NCBI RefSeq assembly: GCF_937873615.1
Contig: NZ_CALMYP010000073.1
Span: forward strand, 1-39,405
Direction: 5' to 3'
DNA: 39,405 bases
Source: an uncultured Paracoccus sp.
GTDB taxonomy: Bacteria > Pseudomonadota > Alphaproteobacteria > Rhodobacterales > Rhodobacteraceae
Positions within the stretch are counted from its first letter, which is position 1. Every line of letters begins with the position of its first letter. The position numbers were made by a program, and so were the translations under genes. The notes beneath the pieces are model-generated. The model did not search any database and had not been told where the DNA came from. It was given only the letters and a program-made list of their open reading frames with translations. Shown piece after piece: positions 25,390 to 33,308 of the stretch.

Positions 25390-25429
25390 GTTCTCCTCCC
25401 TCGGCATGGCGCCGACATCTGTCTTTGGC

Positions 25430-25477
25430 CAGCCGCATCCCTCTCGGCCGAAGCGGCCGGGTTCCCTGATGCGGCTG
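25430..25477 (-). terminator. Nested inverted repeat between hydrolase and transporter genes
   Basis: CAGCCGCATC (25430-25439) pairs perfectly with GATGCGGCTG (25468-25477). Inside it, CGGCCG (25445-25450) pairs with CGGCCG (25454-25459) around an AAG loop. The whole forms a long two-part stem 24 bases after the hydrolase stop. There is no T-run, so it may act as an attenuator or an RNA-stability element inside the operon rather than as a strict terminator. Confidence 0.6.
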
Positions 25478-25500
25478 TCTTGCCTGCCGAAAATGTGGTG

Positions 25501-26433
25501 TTAAACCGTCAACTCTTGCCTGAAGAATTGCAGGATCGTGTCGAAGATCCGGATCTCGGACTGCTCTGGCGTGTCGGGTGCGCTCGAGGTGAAAGTCGTG
25601 ACCGGATGCGGTCCCGCATCGTCCAGATCGTTGCGGTTCAGGAAGCCGTGGCCGAGACCCTCGACCTCGACCAGGCGGGCCCGCGATCCGGCGGCGCTGA
25701 GCGCGTCGAACAGCAGGCGGCTTTGCCCAACCGGCACATGCGCGTCATAGGTGCCGTGCATGATCAGGAATGGGCAGGCCTTGCCGGTGACTTGGCTGAC
25801 CGGATTCGCTTGTTCGACGCGCTCTGGCAACTCGCCAATCGCGCCCCCGACGAACAGCGATTCCAGCGATTCCGGCGATGCAGAGGGCCCGGGCGGTGGC
25901 AGCCTTGCAGATTCCGGATCCTCGCCGGGCAAGGTTTCCCCGCTTTTCTGCTGGTCGATCTGCAGGAAATCCGTGGGGCCATAGCCGTCCATCACGGCTG
26001 CGACCGCCGATGATGTGTCCGACCATTCGTCCGAGGTGAATTCCTGCGCATTCGACAGGGCCGCCATGGCCGCCAGATGGCCGCCAGCAGAGGACCCCCA
26101 AAGCCCGATCCGTTCTGGGTCGATATTGTAGTCAGCGGCATGGCGGCGCAGCCAACGGATCGCGGTCTTGGTATCGATCACAGCGGCGGGAAAAATCGCC
26201 TCGCCGCTCAGCCGATAGTCGATGGAGACCATGACGAACCCGCTTTCCGCGAAGAATCGGCGCAGGTCGGGGGCGAGGCGACGGTCGCCGAAACGCCAGC
26301 CGCCGCCATGCAGGAAGATGATCGCCGGGAAGGGGCCATCGCCATCTGGGACATAGACATCGGCCAGCCGGTCCTGCCCGCCGGCGCAAGAGTAGACCTG
26401 ATCGGCGATCAAACTCACGTCAGCAGCGCTCAT
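25501..26433 (-). CDS. Alpha/beta hydrolase (hormone-sensitive lipase-like esterase)
   Basis: A cytoplasmic esterase of 310 residues. The oxyanion motif HGGGW is at 42-46, the nucleophile elbow GSSAGG has S115, the acid is the Asp in GTYDAHVP (about 243), and the catalytic His is in GLGHGF (about 272). No signal peptide. The start overlaps the bicupin stop as ATGA (26430-26433), so the two enzymes are translationally coupled and probably act in sequence. Dioxygenases of the quercetinase family produce an ester (depside), and an esterase is the natural next step. That is inference. Confidence 0.85.
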   Translation of the reverse strand: MSAADVSLIADQVYSCAGGQDRLADVYVPDGDGPFPAIIFLHGGGWRFGDRRLAPDLRRFFAESGFVMVSIDYRLSGEAIFPAAVIDTKTAIRWLRRHAADYNIDPERIGLWGSSAGGHLAAMAALSNAQEFTSDEWSDTSSAVAAVMDGYGPTDFLQIDQQKSGETLPGEDPESARLPPPGPSASPESLESLFVGGAIGELPERVEQANPVSQVTGKACPFLIMHGTYDAHVPVGQSRLLFDALSAAGSRARLVEVEGLGHGFLNRNDLDDAGPHPVTTFTSSAPDTPEQSEIRIFDTILQFFRQELTV

Positions 26434-27458
26434 GTTGCGGCCCCGTCACCCTTGGGCGGTGCGCCGAGCGGGACGATGTCCAGTTGATCCAGCTTCGCCA
26501 GAACGCGGTCGAAGCGGAAGGGACCGGGGTCCTGCGGATAGACATGGCCGTCATAGCGATCACCCAGGGTGAAGAAGAAATCCTCGAAGATGCCGGGGAT
26601 CAGCCAGCCGAGCGTGCGGCAATAGGGGGTCAGGAACTGGAAGGCATGTGGCGTGCCGCGCGGCACGAACAGCCAGTCACCCGGCGACAGCTCCAGGATC
26701 TCATCTCCCGCCTTCATTCGGATCCGACCGTCGAGGCACAGGAACATCTCGTCATGCTTCAGGTGCTTGTGCGGCGGGATCATGTCGCCCTGCGGGCCTT
26801 CGTTGAAGAGCGTCAGAAACCGGCCATCGGTCTGCGGATTGCGTCCCGCGAAGTTGAAGATCTGATCCGCCACGACCAGCCGCTCGCCCTCGCCGCTTTC
26901 GATGACATAGGGCTGGGCGCTGTCGGGCAGGGTCTTGCCGGGACGTTGCAGCGCCGGCGCCTTTGGCAGCGGCCCGAGGATATCGGTATCGCTGCCCTCG
27001 GGTGCCGACAGACCCAGCAGATCGCCGGCTTGACCGGCATCCGTCGCGGGCTGGATAAACCCCTGATAGGGGGCACCCATGGCCGAAAACAGACTGCCCG
27101 CAGCGCCACCTGTCTGAAAGATCATCGCGACCGTGCGGTGCCGGTCCATGCGAAAGCCGTAATCTGTGCCAGGCGGGATCGAAGCAGTGTCGCCTGCAAT
27201 CACGGCATAGCTGTCACTGCCGATCGTCAGTTCGATTGCGCCCTCCATGACATAGAGGCTGGTAAAAGCCTCCGCGTGGCGGATCATCGGCAGGCCGGCA
27301 CCCTTGCCGCCACTCAGCATGTGCAGGCAGAAGGCCCCGCCCGTTTCTGCGCCCGTCGCATAGGTCGAGGCAACCATGCCGCCAATCAGATGGCGCGGCC
27401 CCTGACCGTTGCGGATCCCATAAGGCGCAGCCGCGCCCGGCAAAACGTTGAACTCCAT
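26430..27458 (-). CDS. Bicupin dioxygenase, quercetin 2,3-dioxygenase family
   Basis: A 342-residue protein with two cupin domains. The C-terminal cupin keeps a full metal site: PPHKHLKHDEMF (two His and a Glu near 227-235) and VPRGTPHAF (His near 271). The N-terminal cupin has lost most ligands: it reads PMIRHAEAF where HxH is expected and IPPGTDYGF without the final His. Only the C-terminal domain is likely catalytic. Known family members cleave flavonols with loss of CO, but related bicupins act on other enediols, so the substrate is open. AGGAGG-like GGGAGG precedes the ATG. First gene of the operon, facing away from the LysR operator. Confidence 0.8.
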   Translation of the reverse strand: MEFNVLPGAAAPYGIRNGQGPRHLIGGMVASTYATGAETGGAFCLHMLSGGKGAGLPMIRHAEAFTSLYVMEGAIELTIGSDSYAVIAGDTASIPPGTDYGFRMDRHRTVAMIFQTGGAAGSLFSAMGAPYQGFIQPATDAGQAGDLLGLSAPEGSDTDILGPLPKAPALQRPGKTLPDSAQPYVIESGEGERLVVADQIFNFAGRNPQTDGRFLTLFNEGPQGDMIPPHKHLKHDEMFLCLDGRIRMKAGDEILELSPGDWLFVPRGTPHAFQFLTPYCRTLGWLIPGIFEDFFFTLGDRYDGHVYPQDPGPFRFDRVLAKLDQLDIVPLGAPPKGDGAAT

Positions 27459-27529
27459 GAAAGAACCTCCCGCTCTTCTATTGTCCGGACCGGGATTTGA
27501 CGGCCGGACGGGCTCGCGTCTCCTCAGGG

Positions 27530-27600
27530 ACTATAAATGCGGGGATTGGATACCGGAAATTGATTGTTCAAGGTGCGACACATTCACCAAATCTATGAAT
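27530..27600 (-). promoter_or_regulatory. Promoter and LysR-type operator of the bicupin operon
   Basis: On the minus strand, TATAGT (27530-27535) is a good -10 box with a weak TTTCCG (27554-27559) at 18 bases. The palindrome ATTCA-N9-TGAAT (27582-27600) is centred near -68 of the predicted start, where LysR proteins bind their recognition site. TTGATTGTTCAA (27560-27571) is centred near -42, where the activation site usually lies. Together they form a typical two-site LysR promoter. Confidence 0.55.
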
Positions 27601-27601
27601 T

Positions 27602-28516
27602 TCAGGTTGCCGCCCGGTCCGCGCAGAGTTCAACCATCAGGCCACGAAGCCATGCGAGGCCCCCATCGTGATCGCGCTGCGCATTCCACTGCATGACGAT
27701 GCGGTTCTGCGGCACGTCGAAGGGAAGGGGATGCGAGCGGAGCGGCAGCAGCGTGCCAAACCGTTCAGCAACGGTTTCGGGCACTGTGCCCAACCTGTCC
27801 GTGCCGACCAGGTGCCACGGCACCGTGACCTGACTTGCTACCGACACGGCCGCATTCAGGCGGCCATGCCCCTGTTCGATGATCGCGCGATCGACGGGTA
27901 TCTTCTGCTCCGGTCCAATCTCCACGATGACATGGCTCGCCCCGAGATAGTCCTCGGCCGTGACGCTGCGGCTGCCCCATTTACCTTCGCGACAGGCCAG
28001 CACGCGAAAGCCTTCCGCATAGAGGATCTGCATCGGGTGATTGGCCGAAGCGAACTGGCGCGGGATGACCAGCAGATCGACCCCGCCGCGTTCCAGCACC
28101 TGGTCCGGATTGCTGGCAAGTGGGCGGATGAACAACTGGAGTCCCGGTGCCTCGGAGGCAAGTCGAGATGTCAGCCGTGCCAGAAGATCCGTCGTGATCG
28201 CATCCGCTGCGGCCACGGTCACGCGCCGCTTCAATTGTTGAGGCGGGACGTCGGGCGCGCTCATGACGGTGGTTTCTATCCGGCGCAGGACTTCTTCCAG
28301 TTCCGCTTGTAGCGCCCGCGCCCGATCCGTCAGCACCATGCGGCGGCCGACGCGGACGAGCAGATCGTCGTCGAAATACTCGCGCAAGCGCGACAGGGCA
28401 TTGCTGGTCGCCGCCTGCGAGAGATTCAGCTGTTCCGAGGCGCGCGTGACATGTCGTTCGCGCAACATCACGTCAAGCGCTACCAGAAGGTTGAGATCAA
28501 GCCCGCGAAACCGCAT
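27602..28516 (-). CDS. LysR family regulator, NodD-like
   Basis: A 304-residue transcription factor. The N-terminal helix-turn-helix reads LDLNLLVALDVMLRERHVTR, then ASEQLNLSQAATSNALSRLR. The opening MRFRGLDLNLLVALD is close to NodD proteins, which respond to flavonoids. The C-terminal ligand domain has the usual two-lobe pattern. The gene lies upstream of the bicupin gene on the same strand, with the two-site promoter between them. A NodD-like sensor beside a quercetinase-family enzyme makes a flavonoid or aromatic inducer plausible. NodD-like LysR proteins also control other aromatic pathways, so this is only suggestive. Confidence 0.87.
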   Translation of the reverse strand: MRFRGLDLNLLVALDVMLRERHVTRASEQLNLSQAATSNALSRLREYFDDDLLVRVGRRMVLTDRARALQAELEEVLRRIETTVMSAPDVPPQQLKRRVTVAAADAITTDLLARLTSRLASEAPGLQLFIRPLASNPDQVLERGGVDLLVIPRQFASANHPMQILYAEGFRVLACREGKWGSRSVTAEDYLGASHVIVEIGPEQKIPVDRAIIEQGHGRLNAAVSVASQVTVPWHLVGTDRLGTVPETVAERFGTLLPLRSHPLPFDVPQNRIVMQWNAQRDHDGGLAWLRGLMVELCADRAAT

Positions 28517-28650
28517 GGGCGCAGCTTAGCACAAGAGGTTTCATTCGCGCGACAGCCGTGATGTCAATTCGAACCGATGGCACCGGGATTGCGGCGGATC
28601 TCGGCCTGCGTCTGGCGCAACCTGTTCCAGTCGGGTCGCGGTGGGCATGT

Positions 28651-28676
28651 GGGGCGCACCGATCTGGTCGCGCCCC
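28651..28676 (-). terminator. Terminator hairpin of the TonB receptor gene
   Basis: GGGGCGCACC (28651-28660) and GGTCGCGCCCC (28666-28676) form a 10-bp stem with one bulged base and a five-base loop, 14 bases past the receptor stop on the minus strand. No T-run is visible. Confidence 0.6.
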
Positions 28677-28690
28677 GCCGTCTTTTGGCG

Positions 28691-30691
28691 TCAGAAGTCC
28701 AGGTTCAGCCCGAGTGTGACCGTGCGGCCCGGCGCATAAAGCGGATCAACGTCGCGCGGGTTGTACTGCACATAGCTGGACCGTTCGTAATAGGTCTTGT
28801 CGAACAGGTTATCGACACCCAGACGCATCACCACGTTCTGATAGGTTTCCGGTCGCCATTCGGCATAGGCATTCACAACGCCATAACCCGCGTGATCCGA
28901 GAAGCCAGCTTCGGTCAGGTAATCACCGTCGAGACGGCCCGCCAACTCCAGCGTGCCGCCAAGGCGCAGATTGTATTCCGGAATGTCCTGATCGATGAAC
29001 AGCGACGCGACAGTGCCAATCGGCATCGCATCGCCGCCATTGGGCAAGGCGTCCTCGCTGTCATATTCGACATGCGCCTTGGTCACGCTGGCACCGACAC
29101 GGCCGCTGCCCCAGCTATAGTTGCCCTGAAGGGTAAAGCCGCGGCTGCGATATTCTTCGGCATTGTCCAGTGTATAGCTGCCGTCGCTTTCGCGGTAATA
29201 GCTGTTCGCGAGGTTCATCAGCCGGGTATCGAAGAAGGTAAGGTTGCCCGTCCAGTTTTCTTGCGTTGCGTTCAGGCCGAGCTTGTAATTGCGCGCGGTC
29301 GCAGGCTCGTATCCCGAGGCCACGACCATGCTGCTGTCGCGCGCATGAAGGTAGCCGTATTCGCCCAGATCATAACCCATCCAGGTGTGCGATGCCCCGG
29401 CAAAGACCTCGTATCCCGGCGCGAATTCATAGGAGACGGTCGCGTTCACGCTGGCGCCCGTATCGGTGTGACGCTCGCTGTTCCAATCGGTGAAGCGTTG
29501 GTGATCGACACGCGCACCGGTCGAAATGTCGATGCCGTTGGCGAATTCGAAACGGCCCTGAACGAAAGCGCCGACCTGCATGGTTTCCAGATTGTGGATG
29601 GCCGCATCGGTGTCGCCGTAATTGTCGATGTGATAGTCGTCATAGGCCCAGTCGATACCGGCCGTGACGCTGCCCGGCCCCACTTCGAACCGGTTCTGGG
29701 CGAGCCCGCCCACCGTTTCGGCCCTCATCCTGAAATCGCCGCGCGCGGCATCTTCGATATAGTCCGGCCGGTCGTAATCGTTGCGGCTGGCATAGATCAT
29801 CACCTCGGGATCCCACAACGCGGTGGGCGAGACCTCGGTATATTTCAGGCTGAGGGTGTTTCGCGTGACCTTCAGCGGGAAGACATCCTTGCTCTGCCCG
29901 ACATCCATGTTCATGCGGGTCACGCGGTCGGCGCTGTCCTTGTTATGCTCATAGGACAGTTCGATCCGGTGCCCCTCGACCTCGTAACCTGCCTTCAGCA
30001 GGGCGCCGGTCGTGGCGGGCTTGCTGCCGACCACCTCATAGCCATCGCCGTTTTCGTAATTGTCACCATCCGCGCGATGCAGCATCACGAACCAGTCGAC
30101 ATTCTGGTAGACGCCGTAGCCCGCCAGATTTGCCGTCAGCCCCCGACCGTTCGAACCATAGGAAAGCCCGACACGGCCACCCTGACTGCGGCCGTCGGTC
30201 AGAAGATCGCGCGCACCGAGCGTTTCATAGCGCACCGCACCCGCACCCGCCGCAAAGCCTGCATCCGCCGCAGCGGCACCTGCCTCGACCTCGACCCGCT
30301 TCAGGAATGCCGGGTCGATCACGTTAGAGCCGCTGTGATGCCAGTTATCCTTGAACTGCGGCACGCCGTCGACCGAAACGGCCAGGCTGGACTGTTCCAG
30401 TCCAAAGACATGGATGCGCTTGGACGGACCGGCCCCGCCCGACACGCTGATCGCCGAATCGCGTGCGAACAGCTCGGAGACATCGGCGGGCTGCAGATCC
30501 GCGATATCCTGTTCACCGACAGCAACGCCGCCGGTCGCCTCGACATTTTCCTGTCCGTCCGCGACCAGAGTGATCGGTTCCAGCATGATCGTTCCGGGGT
30601 TTTGCGAGATGGTGACCTCCTGCGCGTTCAATGCGGTTGCAAGCGTCAGCGCAGAGGTGCCCGCCAGCAGCGGGATAAGTGAGTGTCGCAT
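28691..30691 (-). CDS. TonB-dependent outer-membrane receptor
   Basis: A 666-residue outer-membrane transporter. Signal peptide of about 23 residues ending LNAQE. The plug domain (about 45-160) contains DVSELFARDSAISV, the strand-turn IHVFGLEQSSLAVSVDGVPQ and DPAFLKRVEVEAGA. The rest is a 22-strand barrel with alternating aromatic residues, ending in a terminal Phe (VTLGLNLDF), the outer-membrane insertion signal. The C-terminal VDNLFDKTYYERSSYVQYNP is a family hallmark. The neighbouring genes on the far side encode an iron-chelate ABC transporter, so the ligand is probably a siderophore or haem. Only a weak AAGG precedes the ATG. Confidence 0.9.
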   Translation of the reverse strand: MRHSLIPLLAGTSALTLATALNAQEVTISQNPGTIMLEPITLVADGQENVEATGGVAVGEQDIADLQPADVSELFARDSAISVSGGAGPSKRIHVFGLEQSSLAVSVDGVPQFKDNWHHSGSNVIDPAFLKRVEVEAGAAAADAGFAAGAGAVRYETLGARDLLTDGRSQGGRVGLSYGSNGRGLTANLAGYGVYQNVDWFVMLHRADGDNYENGDGYEVVGSKPATTGALLKAGYEVEGHRIELSYEHNKDSADRVTRMNMDVGQSKDVFPLKVTRNTLSLKYTEVSPTALWDPEVMIYASRNDYDRPDYIEDAARGDFRMRAETVGGLAQNRFEVGPGSVTAGIDWAYDDYHIDNYGDTDAAIHNLETMQVGAFVQGRFEFANGIDISTGARVDHQRFTDWNSERHTDTGASVNATVSYEFAPGYEVFAGASHTWMGYDLGEYGYLHARDSSMVVASGYEPATARNYKLGLNATQENWTGNLTFFDTRLMNLANSYYRESDGSYTLDNAEEYRSRGFTLQGNYSWGSGRVGASVTKAHVEYDSEDALPNGGDAMPIGTVASLFIDQDIPEYNLRLGGTLELAGRLDGDYLTEAGFSDHAGYGVVNAYAEWRPETYQNVVMRLGVDNLFDKTYYERSSYVQYNPRDVDPLYAPGRTVTLGLNLDF

Positions 30692-31054
30692 CAGTCGAAG
30701 CCTTGTTGAGTTGGGTTTACGTACCCGACTGGCTTACTGCTGCGGATAAATCCTGAGTATTTTACTTATGTGACTTTCGTATCGCAAGCGGGATGACGCG
30801 AAATTTGCGGAAAAACCGGTCCAGACGACATAAACAAGCAGCCATGAAGAAGATTATTCGTTCATATCCAATGATTTAATAATATCTCCGCAGGATGTTC
30901 CGTCTCCTCGCGGATTGCTGCGCCGACACAGTCTCGCTGCGCGCTGCTATAATCCTGACTTTTTCAGTTGACTATAACGCTCGCGGCGGGATATGCAGCG
31001 TTTTCTTACGGATGTTCTGTCCACACCGGCGGACAAGCCATTGGCATCCGCTTT
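30692..31054. promoter_or_regulatory. Gene-free control region upstream of the TonB receptor
   Basis: This AT-richer stretch holds no convincing gene. A TGA-N9-TTA element at 30754-30768 is one base off the TGA-N9-TCA iron box described in Rhodobacteraceae and lies about 65 bases before the receptor start. I see no strong promoter pair. Short open frames on the plus strand lack ribosome-binding sites and family features. Confidence 0.35.
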
Positions 31055-31357
31055 CTAAACGGCTGGCGTCGTCCAGGTCATGCCGTCAAACGCTTCGCGG
31101 AATGCAAAGCGCTTGAGATGATCATCAATGACCGCTTGCAGGCGCAGCGCCGCGCCATCGCTGGCGGCCTTCAGGATAACCGTCAGCGCGTCGTCATCTG
31201 AGCGCAGCAGCGCCTCGCCGATGTCGAAACTGACCCGACCTTCATCGCCGTCAACCACCGCCGGCACCTTGTGGCCAAAGTGTTTGCATAGCTGAATCAG
31301 GTACTTGCCAGCATTCGGCGTCTCGTATCGACCAATGGTTTCAAAAAGCTCTTGCAT
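31055..31357 (-). CDS. DUF2218 domain-containing protein
   Basis: A 100-residue cytoplasmic protein matching the DUF2218 pattern: YLIQLCKHFGHKVPA, then VSFDIGEALLRSDDDALTV and VIDDHLKRFAFRE. The family is often encoded beside iron-siderophore uptake genes, and its function is unknown. I chose ATG 31357 over an upstream ATG at 31423 because the family begins there and the longer form runs through the operator. It lies between the TonB receptor gene and the divergent ABC operon and probably shares their iron control. Confidence 0.78.
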   Translation of the reverse strand: MQELFETIGRYETPNAGKYLIQLCKHFGHKVPAVVDGDEGRVSFDIGEALLRSDDDALTVILKAASDGAALRLQAVIDDHLKRFAFREAFDGMTWTTPAV

Positions 31358-31373
31358 CTTCTTTATTTCCGAG

Positions 31374-31387
31374 TGTTTTACTAAACA
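31374..31387. promoter_or_regulatory. Palindrome between divergent iron-uptake genes
   Basis: TGTTT (31374-31378) and AAACA (31383-31387) form a perfect inverted repeat with a TACT centre, 17 bases before the DUF2218 start and 76 before the binding-protein start. It is a candidate operator for an iron regulator (Fur, Irr or RirA type) controlling both directions. The match to any one consensus is not clear. Confidence 0.4.
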
Positions 31388-31462
31388 TGAGTTTCGATGA
31401 CATCTGGCACGCCCGTTTGTCAATGTCCGTGTGCCGAAATCGTGCGAACCTAGGAGAAGATT

Positions 31463-32362
31463 TTGAAACGAGTTCTATGCGCCCTTGCGCTTGTCGTGCC
31501 GGTTGCGCTGCAGGCCCAGACGGTACAGATCGACACCGCTGCCGGCCCGGTCGATGCACCGGAAAATCCTGCGACGGTGGTGGCGCTGGATTTTGCGGCC
31601 ATCGACACGCTGAACGCCCTGCAGGTGCCTCTGGTGGGCCGACCCGATTTCACGCCGCCCGCATTTCTGACCGAGGCGCTCGCCGACGTGCCCACATTTG
31701 GCACTCTGTTCGAGCCGGATTTCGAGGCGCTTGCCGCGATGGCTCCGGACCTGATCGTCGCCGGCGGCCGCTCGCAAACGCAGCTTCCGATGCTGTCCAA
31801 GGTCGCGCCAACGCTCGACATGACGATCGATGGCAGCGATCTGATCCGGCAGACCGAAGACCGGATCGACGCCTATGGCCTGTTGTTTGCGAAGACCGAT
31901 CAGGCCGATACGCTGAAGCGTCGGATCGACGCGGCACTTGCCAGCACCACTGCGGCTGTCGCCGACAAGGGCGATGCGATGATCCTGCTGACCAATGGCG
32001 GCAAGATCTCGGCCTATGGCGCAAATTCGCGCTTCGGCTGGATTCACAACGCGCTGAACCTGCCCGAGGCTTATCCGGGGCTGGTGGCCGAAACCCATGG
32101 CGAGGCGGTATCTTTCGAATTCGTTGCAAAGGCCGACCCGGACTGGATCCTGGTCATCGACCGCGGGGCTGCCGTCGGTCAGGGCGGCGAGGCGGCTGCG
32201 GCGACCCTGGACAATCCCCTGATCGCCGGAACGACCGCTGGCAAGAACGGGCATATCGTCTATCTGGATCCCGCTGCCATGTATCTGTCCAGCGGCGGCT
32301 ATCAATCGCTGATGCTGGTGCTGGGGCAGTTGACCGAGGCCTTCGCAGGTCAGAACAGCTAG
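31463..32362 (+). CDS. Iron-siderophore ABC transporter substrate-binding protein
   Basis: A periplasmic binding protein of the FecB/FatB cluster, 299 residues. The signal peptide is MKRVLCALALVVPVALQA. No lipobox Cys follows, so it is soluble rather than a lipoprotein. Typical features are VVALDFAAIDTLNALQVPLVG, FEPDFEALAAMAPDLIVAGG and the C-terminal VYLDPAAMYLSSGGYQSL, which resembles catecholate-siderophore binders. AGGAGA precedes the ATG. The next gene starts one base after its stop, so the four ABC genes form an operon. Confidence 0.88.
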   Translation: MKRVLCALALVVPVALQAQTVQIDTAAGPVDAPENPATVVALDFAAIDTLNALQVPLVGRPDFTPPAFLTEALADVPTFGTLFEPDFEALAAMAPDLIVAGGRSQTQLPMLSKVAPTLDMTIDGSDLIRQTEDRIDAYGLLFAKTDQADTLKRRIDAALASTTAAVADKGDAMILLTNGGKISAYGANSRFGWIHNALNLPEAYPGLVAETHGEAVSFEFVAKADPDWILVIDRGAAVGQGGEAAAATLDNPLIAGTTAGKNGHIVYLDPAAMYLSSGGYQSLMLVLGQLTEAFAGQNS

Positions 32363-32363
32363 G

Positions 32364-33308
32364 ATGCGACGCGTTGTCGTCGCAATCGGCCTGATCGGGT
32401 TGGTCTTCGCCAGCCTGAGCATTGGCGCCGCCGATCTGAGTTCTGATCAGGGCGGCGCCTTTCTGTTGACGGTCAGCCGTGTTCCGCGCACCGCCGCCGC
32501 CCTGCTGGCCGGTGCCGGGCTGGCACTGGCCGGGGCGGTGGTGCAGCTTGCCGTGCAGAACCGGCTGGTCGAGCCCGGCCTGACCGGCACGCCAGAGGCC
32601 GCGATGGCGGGCCTGCTGGCCATCACATTGATCGCGCCGGGTGCGCCCTTGATGGTCAAGATGGTTGCGGCTTCGACAACTGCCCTGGCGGGAACCGCCG
32701 GTTTTCTGCTGCTGGCGCGCCATGTCCCCCGGCAGGACCCGATGCTGCTGCCGCTCGTCGGTCTGATCTATGCCGGCATTCTGGGGGCGGGCGTGACCGG
32801 CGTCGCCTGGAGCGTCGATCTGATGCAATATCTCGGCACCTGGCAGGCCGGAGAGTTCTCGGGTGTGCTGCGGGGACGCTATGAATTGCTGTGGATCATC
32901 GCCATCGCCGGCGGGTTGCTATACCTGGCCGCCGACCGGATCACGCTTCTGGGGCTGGGCGAGGATCGCGCCCGCAGCCTGGGCCTGAACGCGCGTCAGA
33001 CCTTGCTGGCCGGGCTGGTCATCGTGGCGGTGATGGTCACGGCGACGGTGGTGACGGTCGGGGTGCTGCCCTTTGTCGGGTTGATCATTCCCAATCTCGT
33101 CTCGCGCTGGCGGGGCGACAATCTGCGCGCGAATCTGCCGCTGATCGCATTGGCCGGGGGGACTGCGGTTCTGGCTTCGGACCTGATCGGCCGGCTGATC
33201 CGCTGGCCCTACGAAATTCCTGCCGGAACGATATTTGCTGTGGCTGGCGCTGCGATCTTCCTGTGGCTGCTCTATGCCGCCCCGTCTCAGAGGGATGCGC
33301 GTGGCTGA
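32364..33308 (+). CDS. Iron-chelate ABC transporter permease, FecCD family (first)
   Basis: An inner-membrane permease of 314 residues with about nine hydrophobic helices. It shows the family pattern VSRVPRTAAALLAGAGLALAG near the N-terminus, the coupling-helix region LGLGEDRARSLGLNARQT (about 195-212) and VTVGVLPFVGLIIPNLV afterwards. It forms the channel with the next permease and is energised by the ATPase two genes on. It starts one base after the binding-protein stop and overlaps the second permease by eight bases. Confidence 0.9.
   Translation: MRRVVVAIGLIGLVFASLSIGAADLSSDQGGAFLLTVSRVPRTAAALLAGAGLALAGAVVQLAVQNRLVEPGLTGTPEAAMAGLLAITLIAPGAPLMVKMVAASTTALAGTAGFLLLARHVPRQDPMLLPLVGLIYAGILGAGVTGVAWSVDLMQYLGTWQAGEFSGVLRGRYELLWIIAIAGGLLYLAADRITLLGLGEDRARSLGLNARQTLLAGLVIVAVMVTATVVTVGVLPFVGLIIPNLVSRWRGDNLRANLPLIALAGGTAVLASDLIGRLIRWPYEIPAGTIFAVAGAAIFLWLLYAAPSQRDARG

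Noticed and set aside
28577-30682. Open frame of 701 codons on the plus strand opposite the TonB receptor gene
   Set aside because: It is the complement of a gene with signal peptide, plug and barrel features; the frame has no domain motif or ribosome-binding site. Long antisense frames are expected in GC-rich DNA.
30895-31201. Two overlapping plus-strand frames of 73-77 codons upstream of the ABC operon
   Set aside because: They overlap the DUF2218 gene in antisense, lack ribosome-binding sites, and resemble no family.
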